Shown here: positions 29,431 through 39,468 of the stretch, piece after piece
Layout: each line of letters opens with the position of its first letter
Position numbering within the stretch: position 1 is the first letter of the stretch
From: Ascoidea asiatica
Taxonomy: Eukaryota; Ascomycota; Saccharomycetes; Ascoideales; Ascoideaceae
Reading direction: 5' to 3'
DNA: 64,000 nucleotides
Assembly (NCBI GenBank): GCA_001600695.1
Contig: BCKQ01000005.1
Span: forward strand, 694,593 to 758,592
Program-made: the position numbers and the translations under genes
The notes under the pieces: model-generated
Seen by the model: only the letters and a program-made list of their open reading frames with translations
Databases searched by the model: none
Told to the model about the DNA's origin: nothing

Positions 29431-30363
29431 TTAATTGAATAATAGATGAAGAGTGAATCTTTTAGCAAACCAAAGAAAAGCTAGGAAGGAGAAAAAATAG
29501 AAAACATAAAAAGCAATTGTTTTAAACTTGATAATAAATTTATCATTGTTATAAACTTCTAGTTCTCTTAAGCAAACAGCAAGTTGATCAAATATATAAA
29601 TTGATTCTTGTATGACATCGATTTTTTCAAATTCTTCTAAAGCATTTCTAGTTGCTAATTCATAATTTCTTTTATAAGAAACTTTCAAATAATTTTCATT
29701 CATTGTATCGAATCTAAAAAAATTAGTTGACATTTGAGCAACTTCAGTTCTTGATTTGCCTTTAATTTTAGGAAATAAACCAGAAGATTTTAAAACAGAA
29801 GATCTAATCAATTTACCTCCAGCAAATAAAGCAAGATAAACAACATGGCAATAAGCTAACAAAATTTGAGGTTTTTCTTCAAAAGTTTTATAAATATGAT
29901 CAACAAAAGCTTTTTGTTGAGGATGTAAAGGAGTTTCAAACACATCTTTATTATCATAAAAGACCAATAAATCATTTCTTAATCTTTCAGATCTATAAAT
30001 TTTTGGATCAAAGAATTCAGATAAAATCTTGGCAATTTTTAGATTTGGATCAATTTTCAAAATTTCTTCACTAGTATATCTAAATTCATTGGAATTTGAA
30101 TAATTTTGAGATTGATTTTTTTTTTCATAAAATTCTAAAGCAGATAACTCATTATTAATTAAATTTTCAATATTTTTAAAAATGTGATAAAATATTTGTA
30201 AGCCTTGTCTCCAAATTTTATAGTCAGTTAAAGCAATTAATAACTTTACTGAAATTGTTTTATCTATTTTATTATGACCTTTTCTTGTTTCAAAATTAAT
30301 TCTATTAGATAAAGCACCAAGATCATTTGGTTTTGGTAAAACTTCTTCTTCTATAAAAGACAT
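29431..30363 (-). CDS. HMX1: ER-anchored heme oxygenase
   Basis: 310 residues from the ATG at 30363, close to S. cerevisiae Hmx1 (317). The N-terminal part carries the proximal-histidine segment (RKGHNKIDK, near residues 28-36) that ligates heme iron. The distal-helix glycine stretch (LFAGGKLIRS, near 179-188) lies over the heme. A single hydrophobic helix close to the C-terminus (about 284-303) fits tail-anchoring in the ER membrane. The enzyme opens heme to biliverdin, releasing iron and CO, and in yeast helps recover iron. It is divergently transcribed from COX24. GGGTG cores on the plus strand at 30698 and 30995 resemble part of an Aft1 site but do not match the full consensus. Confidence 0.9.
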   Translation of the reverse strand: MSFIEEEVLPKPNDLGALSNRINFETRKGHNKIDKTISVKLLIALTDYKIWRQGLQIFYHIFKNIENLINNELSALEFYEKKNQSQNYSNSNEFRYTSEEILKIDPNLKIAKILSEFFDPKIYRSERLRNDLLVFYDNKDVFETPLHPQQKAFVDHIYKTFEEKPQILLAYCHVVYLALFAGGKLIRSSVLKSSGLFPKIKGKSRTEVAQMSTNFFRFDTMNENYLKVSYKRNYELATRNALEEFEKIDVIQESIYIFDQLAVCLRELEVYNNDKFIIKFKTIAFYVFYFFSFLAFLWFAKRFTLHLLFN

Positions 30364-31011
30364 TTCAGAAGTATTATGATATTAATATTGATAATTGTAC
30401 ACAAGATTGACAGGAAAAAAAAGGTTTAAGTTGAATTTGAAGTTGATGTCTAGCAATATTCTAATTTTCAGAAAATTGTTTGATATTATAAAAAAAAAGG
30501 AAAGTCTTCTAACTGATATACTTTATAAATATCTTGGTATATTATTCCACATACCTTGATTCTTGAACAAGAGATTTTAAGAGATGAAAGAATTACAAAA
30601 CAAATATTAGTCCGATAAGTCCCTTAAGTACTATGGACTTTTTTAAGTACTGAACTAGGAGGACCCCATCAAGCCAAGAGCTCCAATAGTCCGCTTTGGG
30701 TGTCAATTGAGCTTTATAAGCCTGTTACCCAGCTCATGAAGTTAAGACTAGTGATACTCAATTATAGACCCCATAACAAAGGTTATATATTATCACGTGC
30801 CGTGGTTTTTTTAATGACGGAAATCTAAATGAATTTAATCTTTCGAAGTGAGAAAGATTAAGTAGGATTGAGAATTTCATCATTTTTATCAAATTTATTA
30901 GAATCATCAGGATCATCAGAATCATCATTCAGCTGTCACTAAAAGATAGTTATTCAAGGTCTTGAATTCGCTGGGCTGTTAGATATTTTTCATTGGGTGC
31001 TCATATTCAAC
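30364..31011. other. HMX1/COX24 divergent promoter with a GC-richer block
   Basis: The block at about 30605-30810 is visibly less AT-rich than its flanks. It has a 9-bp direct repeat TTAAGTACT (30624-30632 and 30643-30651) and ends at an ATCACGTG E-box. No RNA gene signature was found. The sequence upstream of COX24 has ATCATCAGAA-like short repeats near 30900-30935. Confidence 0.55.
30792..30799. promoter_or_regulatory. ATCACGTG E-box (Cbf1/Pho4-type site)
   Basis: A perfect RTCACRTG match, about 430 bases upstream of HMX1 and 215 upstream of COX24. In yeasts this octamer binds Cbf1 (also centromere element CDEI) or Pho4. No CDEII/CDEIII arrangement follows, so a promoter site is the better reading. 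Confidence 0.45.
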
Positions 31012-31428
31012 ATGTTTAAACTACGATCTTCTCTTGGGTTACTTCGTTCTGGTAACCTTACTTCCTCCATATATCAAAATACTCATACATTCATTTCCAC
31101 AAATTCTAGGAAGCAGTCTTTAATTTTCATCTCAAGCTATTCTATCCTTTCAAGCACATTTAAAAATACTAATAATTCCAGTAATATTAATTATTTCAAT
31201 TCAAATAAATGCTTTAATATGATCGATGGTTTTAATATAAAAAATTCTTCAAGTATCTTTGAAAATACAATATCTAAAAATATAAATCAAATTGGTGATT
31301 TAACAAGTGTTTCAAATGAAGTTTTTTTCGATTCAGTTCTTCTTAAAAGAAAACTTAAAATGAAAAAACATAAATTGAGAAAAAGAAGAAAAGCCCAAAG
31401 AGCAATGAGAAGAAAATTAGGTCGTTGA
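31012..31428 (+). CDS. COX24: Mitochondrial small-subunit ribosomal protein mS38 (Cox24)
   Basis: 138 residues from the ATG at 31012; the frame upstream starts only from a GTG. The N-terminus has the Arg/Ser/Leu composition of a mitochondrial presequence. The middle is a poorly conserved Ser/Asn-rich linker. The last 35 or so residues are the conserved mS38/AURKAIP1 block: DSVLLKRKLKMKKHKLRKRR, then basic residues to the C-terminus. This block sits on helix 44 of the mitochondrial 15S rRNA at the decoding centre; in yeast the gene is also needed for COX1 RNA processing and translation. Only the C-terminal block carries the identification, but it is distinctive. Confidence 0.88.
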   Translation: MFKLRSSLGLLRSGNLTSSIYQNTHTFISTNSRKQSLIFISSYSILSSTFKNTNNSSNINYFNSNKCFNMIDGFNIKNSSSIFENTISKNINQIGDLTSVSNEVFFDSVLLKRKLKMKKHKLRKRRKAQRAMRRKLGR

Positions 31429-31612
31429 TTCCTACTTTATTACATAATATTTTATTATATTTTATTTTACATGTAAATATACAGCATATATTTTAATTTT
31501 AATTATCTATTTATAATTGAATAATTAATTAATACATATAAGTCTCCAATCATTATAATATTATAATTTTATAATTTTTAGTTTTATAATTTAATAATTA
31601 AATAAGTTTCAT

Positions 31613-32536
31613 TCAAAGAATATCATTATAAAAAACAGTAAAATCTTTCTTCACTTTAGTCCATGATTGAAAATCAAAAAAAATAAATATGCTTCTTAAA
31701 CCTTCTGAACTTTGTTCAAATATTGCTGCGGTTGGTTCTTTAATCAAAAATACTTTTAATTGTTTATGAAATTTCCATCCTTTTATTAATAATTCTCTAA
31801 ATGCTAATTCTTGCAATAGATCTTTTGGTTTTGTATAAAATAAGAAAAATAAAGTATCTTCATTAAAATTATTCATTCTATTAGCCGCAGGTTGTAGAAA
31901 AAATTGTTTTTTACGATTAAATTCTATTATTTCTTTAGGTAATTTATATTCTGGTATAACTTCACTTCTTGTTGTTTCTAACCAAGGTGATTGAAATTTT
32001 TTGCTTAATTTCTCTTTTTTATTAACATTTGAAAATTCATTTAATTTATTGATATCTATTCCTAATGCAACTTTATTCTGATTATTCATTTCCATTTTTA
32101 ATAATCCTCTCAAGGCTTTTAATCCATACCTATCAAATTCACTTAAATTTTCTTCAATTTCTTCATTTGCATTAAGATTTACATTTACATTTCCAAATTT
32201 ATTACTTTCTTGAGCATCCCTTTCATTTTCATTGTCTTTCTCTTTCCCCTTTTCTATTTCTTTTTCTTTATCTTTTTCTGCTACAGATCCATTCACATTA
32301 GCACTCATAATTACATTCACACTACCATTTCCATTTCCATTTCCATTTGAGTTAAGAGTAATTCCTGCAATGCTATTTGTCACTTGCGAAATTACATTCA
32401 TATTTGTGCTATTGATATTAGGATTCGTAATTGAATCATCAGCAATATTGAAATTATTTATATTAGGTGTATTACTTATGTTTGAATTCTGAGGGATCTG
32501 TGTCAATCCAGGAGGAAGCATTTTACTTGTTGACAT
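31613..32536 (-). CDS. CDC36: Cdc36/Not2 subunit of the Ccr4-Not complex
   Basis: 307 residues from the ATG at 32536. The first 120 or so residues are low-complexity Asn/Ser followed by Lys/Glu repeats. A helical segment, YGLKALRGLLKME, then LGIDINKL, precedes SPW. The C-terminal NOT box (about 205-307) contains the conserved DTLFFLFYTKP, ELLIKGWKFHK and W-T-K-V-K-K-D-F pattern. Not2 forms a heterodimer with Not3/Not5 on the Not1 scaffold and links deadenylation with transcription and mRNA decay. S. cerevisiae Cdc36 is only about 190 residues; the extra length here is the disordered N-terminal part. Confidence 0.88.
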   Translation of the reverse strand: MSTSKMLPPGLTQIPQNSNISNTPNINNFNIADDSITNPNINSTNMNVISQVTNSIAGITLNSNGNGNGNGSVNVIMSANVNGSVAEKDKEKEIEKGKEKDNENERDAQESNKFGNVNVNLNANEEIEENLSEFDRYGLKALRGLLKMEMNNQNKVALGIDINKLNEFSNVNKKEKLSKKFQSPWLETTRSEVIPEYKLPKEIIEFNRKKQFFLQPAANRMNNFNEDTLFFLFYTKPKDLLQELAFRELLIKGWKFHKQLKVFLIKEPTAAIFEQSSEGLRSIFIFFDFQSWTKVKKDFTVFYNDIL

Positions 32537-33217
32537 CTTTGGTATTAATAATAATAATAGTAATTATAGATATGATTGAGATAATTTCTTTGATATTTGT
32601 TTTGATATTATTGAAAAGGTAATCAATTTTAAGTGGATAAGTTTCCGGGTTTCAAAGTTTTTTTTTTTTTTACTTTCTTTAAAAATCCAATGTAATAATG
32701 AATATATTATTAAATAATTTAACTAATAATCAAATTCTATTTCTTGATCTTAATAATAAATACATAAACAAAAATATAAATATTTTATAGATATTAAAAT
32801 CAAAAAGTGTTGTTGATCTGCAAAACCACTTTTACTAGATATATGAGAATCATTGTTACGCTGCTAGTAGCTAGCTACAAGGCTACAAAACTACTTTACC
32901 GCACTAATATTGCAATATTCTAACTTCGTTTGACACTTAACTTCAACACTTCAAAAGCTGGCTAATGAAAGTCGGGTAACTTTTTTCCACGTTCGATTTA
33001 AGAGCTTAAAGGAAATCCAAAAAATTGGTCTCGTTCTGGGATTTAAAAAATATTTCACATTTTGTTTTCATCTTCAGAACCAAGAAAAATTGGATCAAAA
33101 AATACAAAAAAAAGTAAATAAGTAAGCTAATTAAACTTGTCTTATCACCCATACAGCTTCTTTCACATTTGTTATAATATATATTTTTTAGAATATCATT
33201 CATTTATTTCTAACAAA
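32537..33217. other. CDC36/FAP7 divergent promoter region
   Basis: AT-rich with a poly-T run near 32659-32672 and modestly GC-richer DNA at about 32850-33000. A 65-codon minus-strand frame at 33006-33203 has no recognisable content. No other feature was seen. Confidence 0.55.
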
Positions 33218-33829
33218 ATGTCTAGAAGATTGTTACCAAACATAATAATCACTGGAACTCCAGGCTGTGGAAAAACAAGTCATGCAGAAATTATTGTTGA
33301 TCAACTTTCTGAATTTCGTCATTTCCAAATTAGTGAATTTGCAAAAGACAAGAATTGTTTTGAAGGTTATGATGATGAACGACAATGCGATATTGTTAAT
33401 GATGACAAACTATTAGATGAATTAGAACATGAACTTGAAATAGGTGGAACTTTAATAGATTGGCATGTTTGTGAAATATTTCCAGAAAGATTAATTGATT
33501 TAGTTGTTGTATTAAGATGTGATAATACTGTTTTATATGATAGATTAGTACAAAGAGGTTATAAAAATAATAAAATTCAAGAAAATTTAGATGTTGAGAT
33601 CATGGATTTACTCATTCAAGAAGCTAAAGAAAGTTATAGACCAGAAATTGTTGTTGAATTACATAGTGAAGATCTTGATCAAATAGATGAAAATTGTTCA
33701 AGAATAACGGAATGGATAAAATTATGGAAATTTGATCATCCAACTGGTGTCTCTAACGAACTTGAATATGGTTCTAATGATGATGATAATGATAGTAATA
33801 ATAATAATGATAATGATGAAGGAAATTAA
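33218..33829 (+). CDS. FAP7: Fap7 (adenylate kinase 6-type ATPase of 40S maturation)
   Basis: 203 residues; the ATG at 33218 (MSRRLLPN) was chosen because the conserved domain begins at once after it, and the upstream in-frame extension is AT-rich filler. The Walker A motif GTPGCGKT spans residues 14-21 (after NIIIT). A TLIDWHVCEIFPE segment follows near 80-92, then the DR-x7-GY LID region near 106-120. Fap7/hCINAP binds Rps14 and drives late cytoplasmic processing of 20S pre-rRNA to 18S at site D. The last 25 or so residues are an Asp/Asn tract coded by GAT/AAT repeats. It ends about 60 bases from the convergent PWP1. Confidence 0.93.
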   Translation: MSRRLLPNIIITGTPGCGKTSHAEIIVDQLSEFRHFQISEFAKDKNCFEGYDDERQCDIVNDDKLLDELEHELEIGGTLIDWHVCEIFPERLIDLVVVLRCDNTVLYDRLVQRGYKNNKIQENLDVEIMDLLIQEAKESYRPEIVVELHSEDLDQIDENCSRITEWIKLWKFDHPTGVSNELEYGSNDDDNDSNNNNDNDEGN

Positions 33830-33890
33830 TTACTAAAATTTAAAAATGTTTATATACTATATTGTATTTTACATAAAAAAAAAATAAAAA

Positions 33891-35537
33891 TTAAGCACAC
33901 TGTAATACAGACTCTTGAGAGCCTGGCCAATATTTATTAGCTATTCTTGAAGATTTATTTTGACTTTTAGCAATTTCAGAAGCCTTTAATTGAATTTCTG
34001 TTAATGAATCTTCAAAAGAAACTCTTGTTGCTTTATTTGAAAATGTATCCCAAACTTTTAAGTCACCAGATGAACCACCTATTACTAAATGACCAGCCAT
34101 TTCAATATCTGGGGCAAAAGATGAAGTTAAAATTTTTTCAATATCTAAATTTTTTGATAATACCATAGAAGGTTTATTATCCTTAACTTTCCAAAGTTTT
34201 ATAACCTTTTCACCAACAGAAGAAGTCATAAGCATATCTTTAGCAAAATAATTAACTTGTAAAGAAGAAATTCCAGAATCATGAGCTTGCAAAGACCATA
34301 AAGAGGCTCCCTCGTTTCTTGCATCAAAACAGTATACAAAACCATTATCAGTTCCTGCATATAAATTATTATCTGACCAAAATACATTCTCAATTTCTTC
34401 ACCCTTTTTGACATTCCATTTTTTAGACATTTGATTTTCATTTTCTATTCTCAAATCGGAAAGTGCTATTGAACTATCATAACCACCAGTAAGTAATATA
34501 GAAGAGCAATTTTCTGAAGATGTATCTGGATTCCATTGAGAAGAAGAAACAGTTTTATAAGAATGTAAATTTAAAGATCTTAGAGCCTTAGAAGTTGTTA
34601 AATCCCAAATTTTAACAGTATGATCAGCAGAGGTTGAAGCCAATATAGAAGTATTGAATTTGTTATGAGATAAAGATAAAATGGCATCAATATGATATTG
34701 AGTTGAAGGTTGTTTGATTCTTTTTTTTAATTTTTTACCAGGTTTAGTTTCAGGCACTTGACCTAAAATTAATTGAGGAAATTGATTATTAAGAGAATCT
34801 AAATTCCAAATTTCAATTTGTGGATCAAATGTACCAACTGCAATAAAATTACTACTAGAAGTATTGAAAGAATGATTTATTCTTTCTAAACAAAGAGGAA
34901 ATGCAGGTAACATTAAATCATGATGTACATATAAAGAGCTTTCACGGATCTGACCTTTCAGTATGTGATCATCATTATCATTATCATTTTCAACATCTTT
35001 GATATTTGGATTCATTAAGCCAGCTCCATCATCATAGATATAGACATCTAAAAAGGAAACATCATCTTCAGTTCTTGCACCAATTATCATATTATCAGTG
35101 GGATAAATTTGTAATTCTTTTTTCTCTTCTTCAGCTTCTTCTTCTAATTGTTCCTTGGTTAAAACTACAGAATCCTGAATATCTTCATCTTCATCTTCAT
35201 TATTATCATCATCATCATTTTCATTATCATCTTCTTCTTCCATATCATCAGTATCTTTTGGACCGTCTTTAACAAGCTTATTGAAAATATCATCATCATC
35301 ATCATCGAAGTTTTCAAACCCATATTCTTTTAAATCATCATCAATTTCAATATCCATTGATTCACTTTTTGAGTTCTGCTTAGCCTCTTTCTGAGCTTCT
35401 TCAAGATCTATTTTGGCATCATTTAGTTGTAATTCGGCTATTTTTGATATACGATCCATTTCATGGTCATCTAAATCATATTGTTGAGGAAATTCACTTG
35501 GAACTCCTCTTGGAATCCAACAGGAAGCTGAAAACAT
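33891..35537 (-). CDS. PWP1: Pwp1, WD-repeat ribosome biogenesis factor
   Basis: 548 residues from the ATG at 35537, near the 576 of S. cerevisiae. The N-terminal signature (MFSASCWIPRG, then EFPQQYDLDDHEMDRI) is diagnostic for Pwp1. An acidic Asp/Glu/Asn region follows near 65-145. Then come WD40 repeats: FIAVGTFDPQIEIWNLD, ILASTSADHTVKIWDL, ILLTGGYDSSIALSDL, DMLMTSSVGEKVIKLW and LVIGGSSGDLKVWD. Pwp1 acts in the nucleolus in 25S/5.8S rRNA maturation. A TGAAAATTTTC element about 120 bases upstream matches the RRPE motif of ribosome-biogenesis promoters, which fits the role. Confidence 0.94.
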   Translation of the reverse strand: MFSASCWIPRGVPSEFPQQYDLDDHEMDRISKIAELQLNDAKIDLEEAQKEAKQNSKSESMDIEIDDDLKEYGFENFDDDDDDIFNKLVKDGPKDTDDMEEEDDNENDDDDNNEDEDEDIQDSVVLTKEQLEEEAEEEKKELQIYPTDNMIIGARTEDDVSFLDVYIYDDGAGLMNPNIKDVENDNDNDDHILKGQIRESSLYVHHDLMLPAFPLCLERINHSFNTSSSNFIAVGTFDPQIEIWNLDSLNNQFPQLILGQVPETKPGKKLKKRIKQPSTQYHIDAILSLSHNKFNTSILASTSADHTVKIWDLTTSKALRSLNLHSYKTVSSSQWNPDTSSENCSSILLTGGYDSSIALSDLRIENENQMSKKWNVKKGEEIENVFWSDNNLYAGTDNGFVYCFDARNEGASLWSLQAHDSGISSLQVNYFAKDMLMTSSVGEKVIKLWKVKDNKPSMVLSKNLDIEKILTSSFAPDIEMAGHLVIGGSSGDLKVWDTFSNKATRVSFEDSLTEIQLKASEIAKSQNKSSRIANKYWPGSQESVLQCA

Positions 35538-36564
35538 TTTAAATGGAAAGAGGAATAATAGAAAAACTGCAAGAAAATAAGTTAAATCAGCAATGAATTT
35601 ATTTCACAATGATAGAATGGTTTAATAAAAAATCTAAATAAATCAAACCTGCTGAAAATTTTCGCTCCAAATTATTTCCAGTTTCAAATGACAATAATTG
35701 TAAAGCAGATCGAGGGAAACTTTCCAAATTTCACTTTCAACGAAAAATGAAAATAAAAATCTAAAAAATAAAAAAAAAATAATAAAAATAAATCATGCGC
35801 CACACTGATTCCATTCCGGGGTTATGCGGCTCTGTCTTGGTGTGGGTGATGTGCCAGCACAGTATCACCAACAGCAAGCAATTAACTAACGTTACTCCAT
35901 TTAGGTACTTCACATAGTAACTACACCCATCTATTTTTGTTCTGGTGGTATGAATAAACAAGTAAGTAACGATAATCAATTAATGATTATTTGCTGAAAG
36001 AGATTTGGCAAAAATATAAAATACTACTTTTTTGTTGTTCTTCTTCTTCATCTTCTTCTTAGGAAACTAATTGTCAATTATCTTAGATCAGAGATCAATC
36101 ATTTTAGATCACAGATCATAGATAAATTACCAGAGATCTCTACTTCATAATCATAAAATACATCGATAAAAGATTCCATGCTGGTGGGCTGCAATTGCTT
36201 TCTTTTCATTCCTATTCAATCCATTTACAGAAGTGAACATACAATATACGGTATTATTGCTGTGCTAATTTATAATTAGTTGGCTTAGGTAAACATTAAA
36301 CGTTCATAATTTATTTATTATCCACAAAACTGATCAATATCAAAATTAATATCATCATCACTATCACCATTTCTACCTCAATCTTTAAACTCAGCAACAG
36401 GATCAAATCAGTATTAATACCAAAATAATATTTACTTGCTTATTATTCGAATACTCTTTTAGACATTTATATATTATCTATTGATATTATTATATTCTTG
36501 GCCAATTTCTTCAGTTACTTTATTAGTTAGTCAGTTGATAAATCAATCAATCAATTATCAAAAA
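35538..36564. other. PWP1/acyltransferase divergent promoter region
   Basis: 1.03 kb. It holds an RRPE-like element near PWP1, a GC-richer patch at about 35795-35880, TTC-rich short repeats near 36035-36060 and AGATCA-like repeats near 36085-36140. A 72-codon minus-strand frame at 35761-35979 resembles nothing. No RNA gene was seen. Confidence 0.55.
35653..35663. promoter_or_regulatory. RRPE-like element upstream of PWP1
   Basis: TGAAAATTTTC lies about 116-126 bases before the PWP1 ATG. RRPE (TGAAAAWTTT) binds Stb3 in S. cerevisiae and marks growth-regulated ribosome-biogenesis genes. The match is direct; the function is inferred. Confidence 0.4.
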
Positions 36565-39468
36565 ATGTCTTTGAAAATTCCAAACTCAGAGTTCACTCAT
36601 AGAAGGCGAACAACTACAAATTTCAATGATTTAGATGAAGAATTGATCATGTTAGCAAGAAAACCATCTCAATCGAAGAAAAAGCAAAATCAAACTATTA
36701 ATGTTCTATCTCATATAAAATTACCTGAAATTAAAACTCAAGCTCCTTTGGATTTTCAATTCAATGAGCATTCAATAAATAATATTCAAGTAAACTCTCC
36801 AACTTCTTTATCAAAAGTTTCTTTTGCTCCAGATTCAATTAATTCAAATAATCATATTACACCAATTATAAATAATGGCAATATCAACAATAATAATAAT
36901 CATAACAACCATGCTAATAATATACAAGAAAATCCTATTTTAAATTCTTTATCCATTGATACAAATTTAGATAAAAATGATATGAATGTTATGAATAGTA
37001 TAAAACGTAATCCTAATATAAATGATAATCGTTTTTTAGATTCGAGCTTTGATTCAAATACAAGTTTCATCTCAACTTCAACTTCATCAAATCATTCTGG
37101 AAATACAACCGCTGCAACAACTTCTTCTTCAATAAATTATTCAAGCCCAATAAGAAGATCTAAACCACATTTAAGGTCAAATTCAGTGAGTTTCCACTCA
37201 AGATCAAGAAGTTTAGCAACTAATATACCTTATGATCCAAATAATACTCAAATTCATAATAATAATATTGTTAATAATATTAATAATACTGATAATATTA
37301 ATATTAATAATACAAATCTCAGCAGCCTTGGTGATATTAATAATATGAATAGTCTTTCAAAAGATTCTTCTCTCACAATCAATGAAGATGATTCAGAAAA
37401 ACTTCATCAAACTATTAATAGTAATAATGAGGATAATATCAACACCATCAATAATAAGACTGTAGATTCTCTAAAATCTCGTAAATCTTTAAATAATATG
37501 AATTCAAATATTTTAAATCTATCTCATTCAAAAGAGAATTTATATAGCAGTACTTTGAAAAGAAACATTTCTCTAAAATCAAGTTCTAAAAAAGAAATTA
37601 AGCTTTCTTCTGTTTCTATTTCTTCATCAATTTCCACTCATCCTCATATTAATACTTCACCTAATTTGGATACTGAAAGTACAGATGAAATTCATTTACT
37701 TAATATAATAACTTATTCTCAAATTCAACACCTTTATCCACATTGTTTACCAACTCATATTAATTCTCGTTCTTCTATTTTAAGTTTAGTTAAATACTCA
37801 ACCGTTTCAACTAATTTGTCTCAACAACCAAATCAACGAAATAGACCAAATTCAACACCTTTAAATGCTTCAATAAATCCAATCCTTTCAATTTCCGGTT
37901 TAAGAAATCTTTTCATGTTATTATTTTTCATTACAAATATAAAATCTGTTTATTATTATTTCAAATCTATAAATTTCATTAAATTTTTATATCCTCTACA
38001 TATATTTCATAATCTAAATTACAATTCTGATTTAAAATCTTTACTTTTTATTATGTTTTTATTAACTCCACTAACTTTCACTTTCAGTTATCTTATTGAA
38101 AATTTAACTTACTATCTTACTAGAAAAAGATTCAACACTTTAGTATTTAAAATTTCCTCATTAAAACAATCATCTGAATTAAATTCCTCAACTAATACAT
38201 TATTATCAATTAATTATCTTTCTTCTTTATCCATAATATTTCATCTATTAAATGTTATAAATCATTTTATTATCACCAACTTTGTTATATCTGAATATGT
38301 TTGGAATCCATTAGTCGGTTCAATAATTGAAATCAGCTCGTTTGTTGTCTTTTTCAAAGTTATTAGTTATTGCTTAACAAATAATGATTTAAGACAATTA
38401 TATTTTCGTTCAATTAATGTTGGAAAATATTCAAAATATTTAGATGAATTAGAAAAGGAAAGACGAAAAGAGCCAATAATTATTAACCCGCTAAAACTAT
38501 CCGAAGAAATTAATCGTAAAAAAAAGTATAATGGTGCTAATAATAACAATTATCTTAATGATAACAATGCATCTTTCAATAATTTAACTAAAGATCCAAT
38601 AACTGGAAAAATCCAGTTTATTGATTATCAATTACAACCAAGTTTCTATCAGGAAAATTTTTATCCCAAAAATATTTCGTTTTTCAACTCTTTACCATTT
38701 GTTTTCATGCCCACTTTGGTCTATCAACCAGTTTATCCCATGAAAAAGACAACTGATTTTCAATATTGTTTAAACAAAATCTATGAGGTTTTAATTGCTT
38801 ATACTGTTTTATATGTTTTAACATATAGTTATTCTTTACCCTTGTTGAGAGATTGTATAGTTAATTCTTTTACATTATCTTCAACTACTTCAGTAGATGG
38901 TAATCGCGCCATTTCAATTAAATATTTTGATATTGCCGAAGGTCTTATAAAATTAGGTGATCTATCAATTTTAAGTTGGATAATCATGTACTTTTCATGT
39001 TTTCATACCTTTTTGAATTTAATAGGTGAATTGACAGGCTTTGCTGATAGGGAATTTTATACACAATGGTGGAACTCTTCTTCTATAGATTCCTATTGGA
39101 GAAGCTGGAATGTTCTTATCCACAATTTTTTTCATCGTCATATCTATTATCCTGTTTTAAATTCAAAGACTGCTCAAAGAAATTGGTCCAAAATCAAAGT
39201 AAAACTTATAGCATATATTGTAGGTGGAATTATTCAGGAAATTCTTATTGGTGTTCCAACTCATACAATTTTAGGAATTGGTTTCATTTGTGTAATTCTT
39301 CAATTACCGTTATCAATATTAACCACTCCATTGGAAAATTCCTCTAGAAATGGGAGATTTATTGGTAATATTATATTTTGGTTTGGATTTATTATTGGAC
39401 AACCTTTATGTTTCATGCTATATTATGCTACCTGGAATATCAAATATAGCAAATTGAGTGGTTTTTAG
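36565..39468 (+). CDS. ARE/DGAT1-type MBOAT O-acyltransferase with altered catalytic motifs
   Basis: 967 residues from the ATG at 36565; the frame continues upstream only from a TTG. The first 450 or so residues are disordered Asn/Ser. The rest is an ACAT/DGAT1-type MBOAT core with about eight hydrophobic segments. The family motif FYxDWWN appears as FYTQWWN (831-837) and is followed by the expected W-N...H-x2-F-x3-H-I-Y pattern and a C-terminal IGNIIFWFGF. In Are1/Are2/DGAT1 a catalytic His lies in a (V/F)HE(L/Y) segment. Here the aligned position is Gln (IIQEI, residue 891), with the same 26-residue spacing to the following Q-x-P-L as in Are2. Are enzymes esterify sterols or diacylglycerol in the ER. 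Membership is clear, but activity is doubtful, and whether the substrate is sterol or diacylglycerol cannot be told. It is about 300 residues longer than Are2 because of the N-terminal tail. Confidence 0.82.
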   Translation: MSLKIPNSEFTHRRRTTTNFNDLDEELIMLARKPSQSKKKQNQTINVLSHIKLPEIKTQAPLDFQFNEHSINNIQVNSPTSLSKVSFAPDSINSNNHITPIINNGNINNNNNHNNHANNIQENPILNSLSIDTNLDKNDMNVMNSIKRNPNINDNRFLDSSFDSNTSFISTSTSSNHSGNTTAATTSSSINYSSPIRRSKPHLRSNSVSFHSRSRSLATNIPYDPNNTQIHNNNIVNNINNTDNININNTNLSSLGDINNMNSLSKDSSLTINEDDSEKLHQTINSNNEDNINTINNKTVDSLKSRKSLNNMNSNILNLSHSKENLYSSTLKRNISLKSSSKKEIKLSSVSISSSISTHPHINTSPNLDTESTDEIHLLNIITYSQIQHLYPHCLPTHINSRSSILSLVKYSTVSTNLSQQPNQRNRPNSTPLNASINPILSISGLRNLFMLLFFITNIKSVYYYFKSINFIKFLYPLHIFHNLNYNSDLKSLLFIMFLLTPLTFTFSYLIENLTYYLTRKRFNTLVFKISSLKQSSELNSSTNTLLSINYLSSLSIIFHLLNVINHFIITNFVISEYVWNPLVGSIIEISSFVVFFKVISYCLTNNDLRQLYFRSINVGKYSKYLDELEKERRKEPIIINPLKLSEEINRKKKYNGANNNNYLNDNNASFNNLTKDPITGKIQFIDYQLQPSFYQENFYPKNISFFNSLPFVFMPTLVYQPVYPMKKTTDFQYCLNKIYEVLIAYTVLYVLTYSYSLPLLRDCIVNSFTLSSTTSVDGNRAISIKYFDIAEGLIKLGDLSILSWIIMYFSCFHTFLNLIGELTGFADREFYTQWWNSSSIDSYWRSWNVLIHNFFHRHIYYPVLNSKTAQRNWSKIKVKLIAYIVGGIIQEILIGVPTHTILGIGFICVILQLPLSILTTPLENSSRNGRFIGNIIFWFGFIIGQPLCFMLYYATWNIKYSKLSGF

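Noticed and set aside
30792-30840. Possible point centromere: ATCACGTG followed by ACGGAAATC
   Set aside because: No 80-90 bp AT-rich CDEII separates the two, and the CDEIII match is partial; a promoter E-box is simpler.
33137-33217. N-terminal extension of FAP7 upstream of MSRRLLPN
   Set aside because: AT-rich, Phe/Tyr/His-rich and absent from the family; the conserved protein starts at 33218.
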